64,000 nt of DNA from NCBI GenBank assembly GCA_044226365.1, contig JBGAHE010000014.1:24933-88932 (forward strand), written 5' to 3'. Below are positions 63,546 through 64,000 of the stretch, in pieces (position 1 is the first letter of the stretch; each line of letters begins with the position of its first letter). The notes under the pieces were generated by a model that searched no databases, had not been told where the DNA came from, and saw only the letters and a program-made list of their open reading frames with translations. This stretch comes from JALHNI01 sp044226365. GTDB taxonomy: Bacteria; Acidobacteriota; Terriglobia; Bryobacterales; Bryobacteraceae. Made by a program: the position numbers and the translations under genes.

Positions 63546-64000
63546 CACGCGAAGAGTTCGCGCACCACCGCGCCGTCCTTATTGATGCGAATGGGGCGAC
63601 CGTTGGCGTGATACTCGTGGCGCGAGTCGATGCCGAGGGCATGATAGACGGTGGCGCCGAGATCCTCGATGGTGACCGGGCGCTCGGTGGGCTCGGCGGC
63701 GTGGGCATCGGTGCGGCCGAGGACGACGCCGCCCTGGATGCCAGCACCGGCGAGAGCAACGGAGAAGGCGCGGGGCCAATGGTCGCGGCCGCCGGAGAAG
63801 TTGAGGCGGGGGGTGCGGCCGAAGTCGCCGATGACGAGGACGAGAGTGGACTGGAGAAGGCCGCGTTGGGCGAGGTCCTCAAGGAGGGTGGGAAAGGCTT
63901 GGTCAAAGTCCTGCGCGAGGCGCTTGGCGCCTTTCTCGTGCTCGCGGTGGGTGTCGTAGCCACCGTGGAAGACGGTGGCGAGGCGGGTGCCGGATTCGAT
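63545..64000 (-). CDS. DUF1501 protein, copy 3 (partial, N-terminus beyond window)
   Basis: Only the last ~151 codons are inside. VFHGGYDTHREHEKGAKRLA, VLVIGDFGRTPRLNFSGGRDHWP, VALAGAGIQGGVVLGRTDAHAAEP and ATVYHALGID match the C-terminal blocks of the DUF1501 proteins at 25564 and 34924. The stop shares one base with the ATG of the PPC-domain gene. By analogy with the other two loci a DUF1549/DUF1553 gene is expected just beyond the right edge. Confidence 0.9.
   Translation of the reverse strand: MESGTRLATVFHGGYDTHREHEKGAKRLAQDFDQAFPTLLEDLAQRGLLQSTLVLVIGDFGRTPRLNFSGGRDHWPRAFSVALAGAGIQGGVVLGRTDAHAAEPTERPVTIEDLGATVYHALGIDSRHEYHANGRPIRINKDGAVVRELFA

Overview
The window is GC-rich chromosomal DNA that looks like an acidobacterium of the Bryobacter/Solibacter type. 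This is inferred from family content, not from a marker gene. The families are two roughly 1160-residue Oar-like TonB-dependent receptors, three cytochrome-type DUF1549/DUF1553 proteins, three DUF1501 proteins, a VWA protein of the kind common in Acidobacteria, and many secreted enzymes with twin-arginine-like leaders. TonB receptors and a MurJ/peptidoglycan context point to a Gram-negative envelope. About 50 protein genes and one tRNA (Lys, CUU) are supported. There is no rRNA, CRISPR array, insertion sequence or prophage.

Layout. 1-4.4 kb: the 5' part of selD (minus), then a three-gene glycosyltransferase operon ending in a strong intrinsic terminator. 4.5-27 kb: a carbohydrate-uptake and degradation region. 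Two TonB receptors flank a GntR/LacI-type regulator, and behind the second receptor lies a tightly packed run: GH38-like enzyme, Gfo/Idh/MocA oxidoreductase, SDR, FAD oxidoreductase, MFS transporter, GmhA-like isomerase, sulfatase, TIM-barrel isomerase, cytochrome-type DUF1549/1553 protein and DUF1501 protein. I read this as uptake, desulfation, cleavage and oxidative processing of a sulfated glycan or uronate-type sugar. 27-31 kb: hrpB and argG, a DinB-like gene and an AraC regulator. 32-39 kb: a second DUF1553/DUF1501 pair, a beta-propeller glycosidase-like protein and a second MFS transporter. 39-42.5 kb: RidA, a CBM9-like protein and a compact LPXTG protein / VWA protein / class D-like sortase operon with a textbook sigma-54 promoter. 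42.7-49.8 kb: tRNA-Lys, an amidohydrolase with an unusual antisense overlap, and a terC operon carrying a third DUF1553 protein. 50-57 kb: small regulatory and hypothetical genes, an FKBP-DinB fusion, an M20 peptidase and murJ. 57-62 kb: a toxin-antitoxin pair, rpsO, pnp (two leader hairpins and a terminator), and a DinB gene divergent from a WYL regulator across a perfect inverted repeat. The right edge holds a PPC-domain protein and a truncated DUF1501 gene.

Best candidates for something undescribed: (1) the sigma-54-driven, self-contained sortase cassette with one obvious LPQTA substrate next door and two inverted repeats at enhancer distance; (2) the divergent promoter at 9.06-9.13 kb, in which one inverted repeat supplies both -35 boxes; (3) the integrated sulfated-sugar locus; (4) the reversal of strand composition near 38-40 kb, where the plus strand changes from C-rich to G-rich without any recognisable origin gene.
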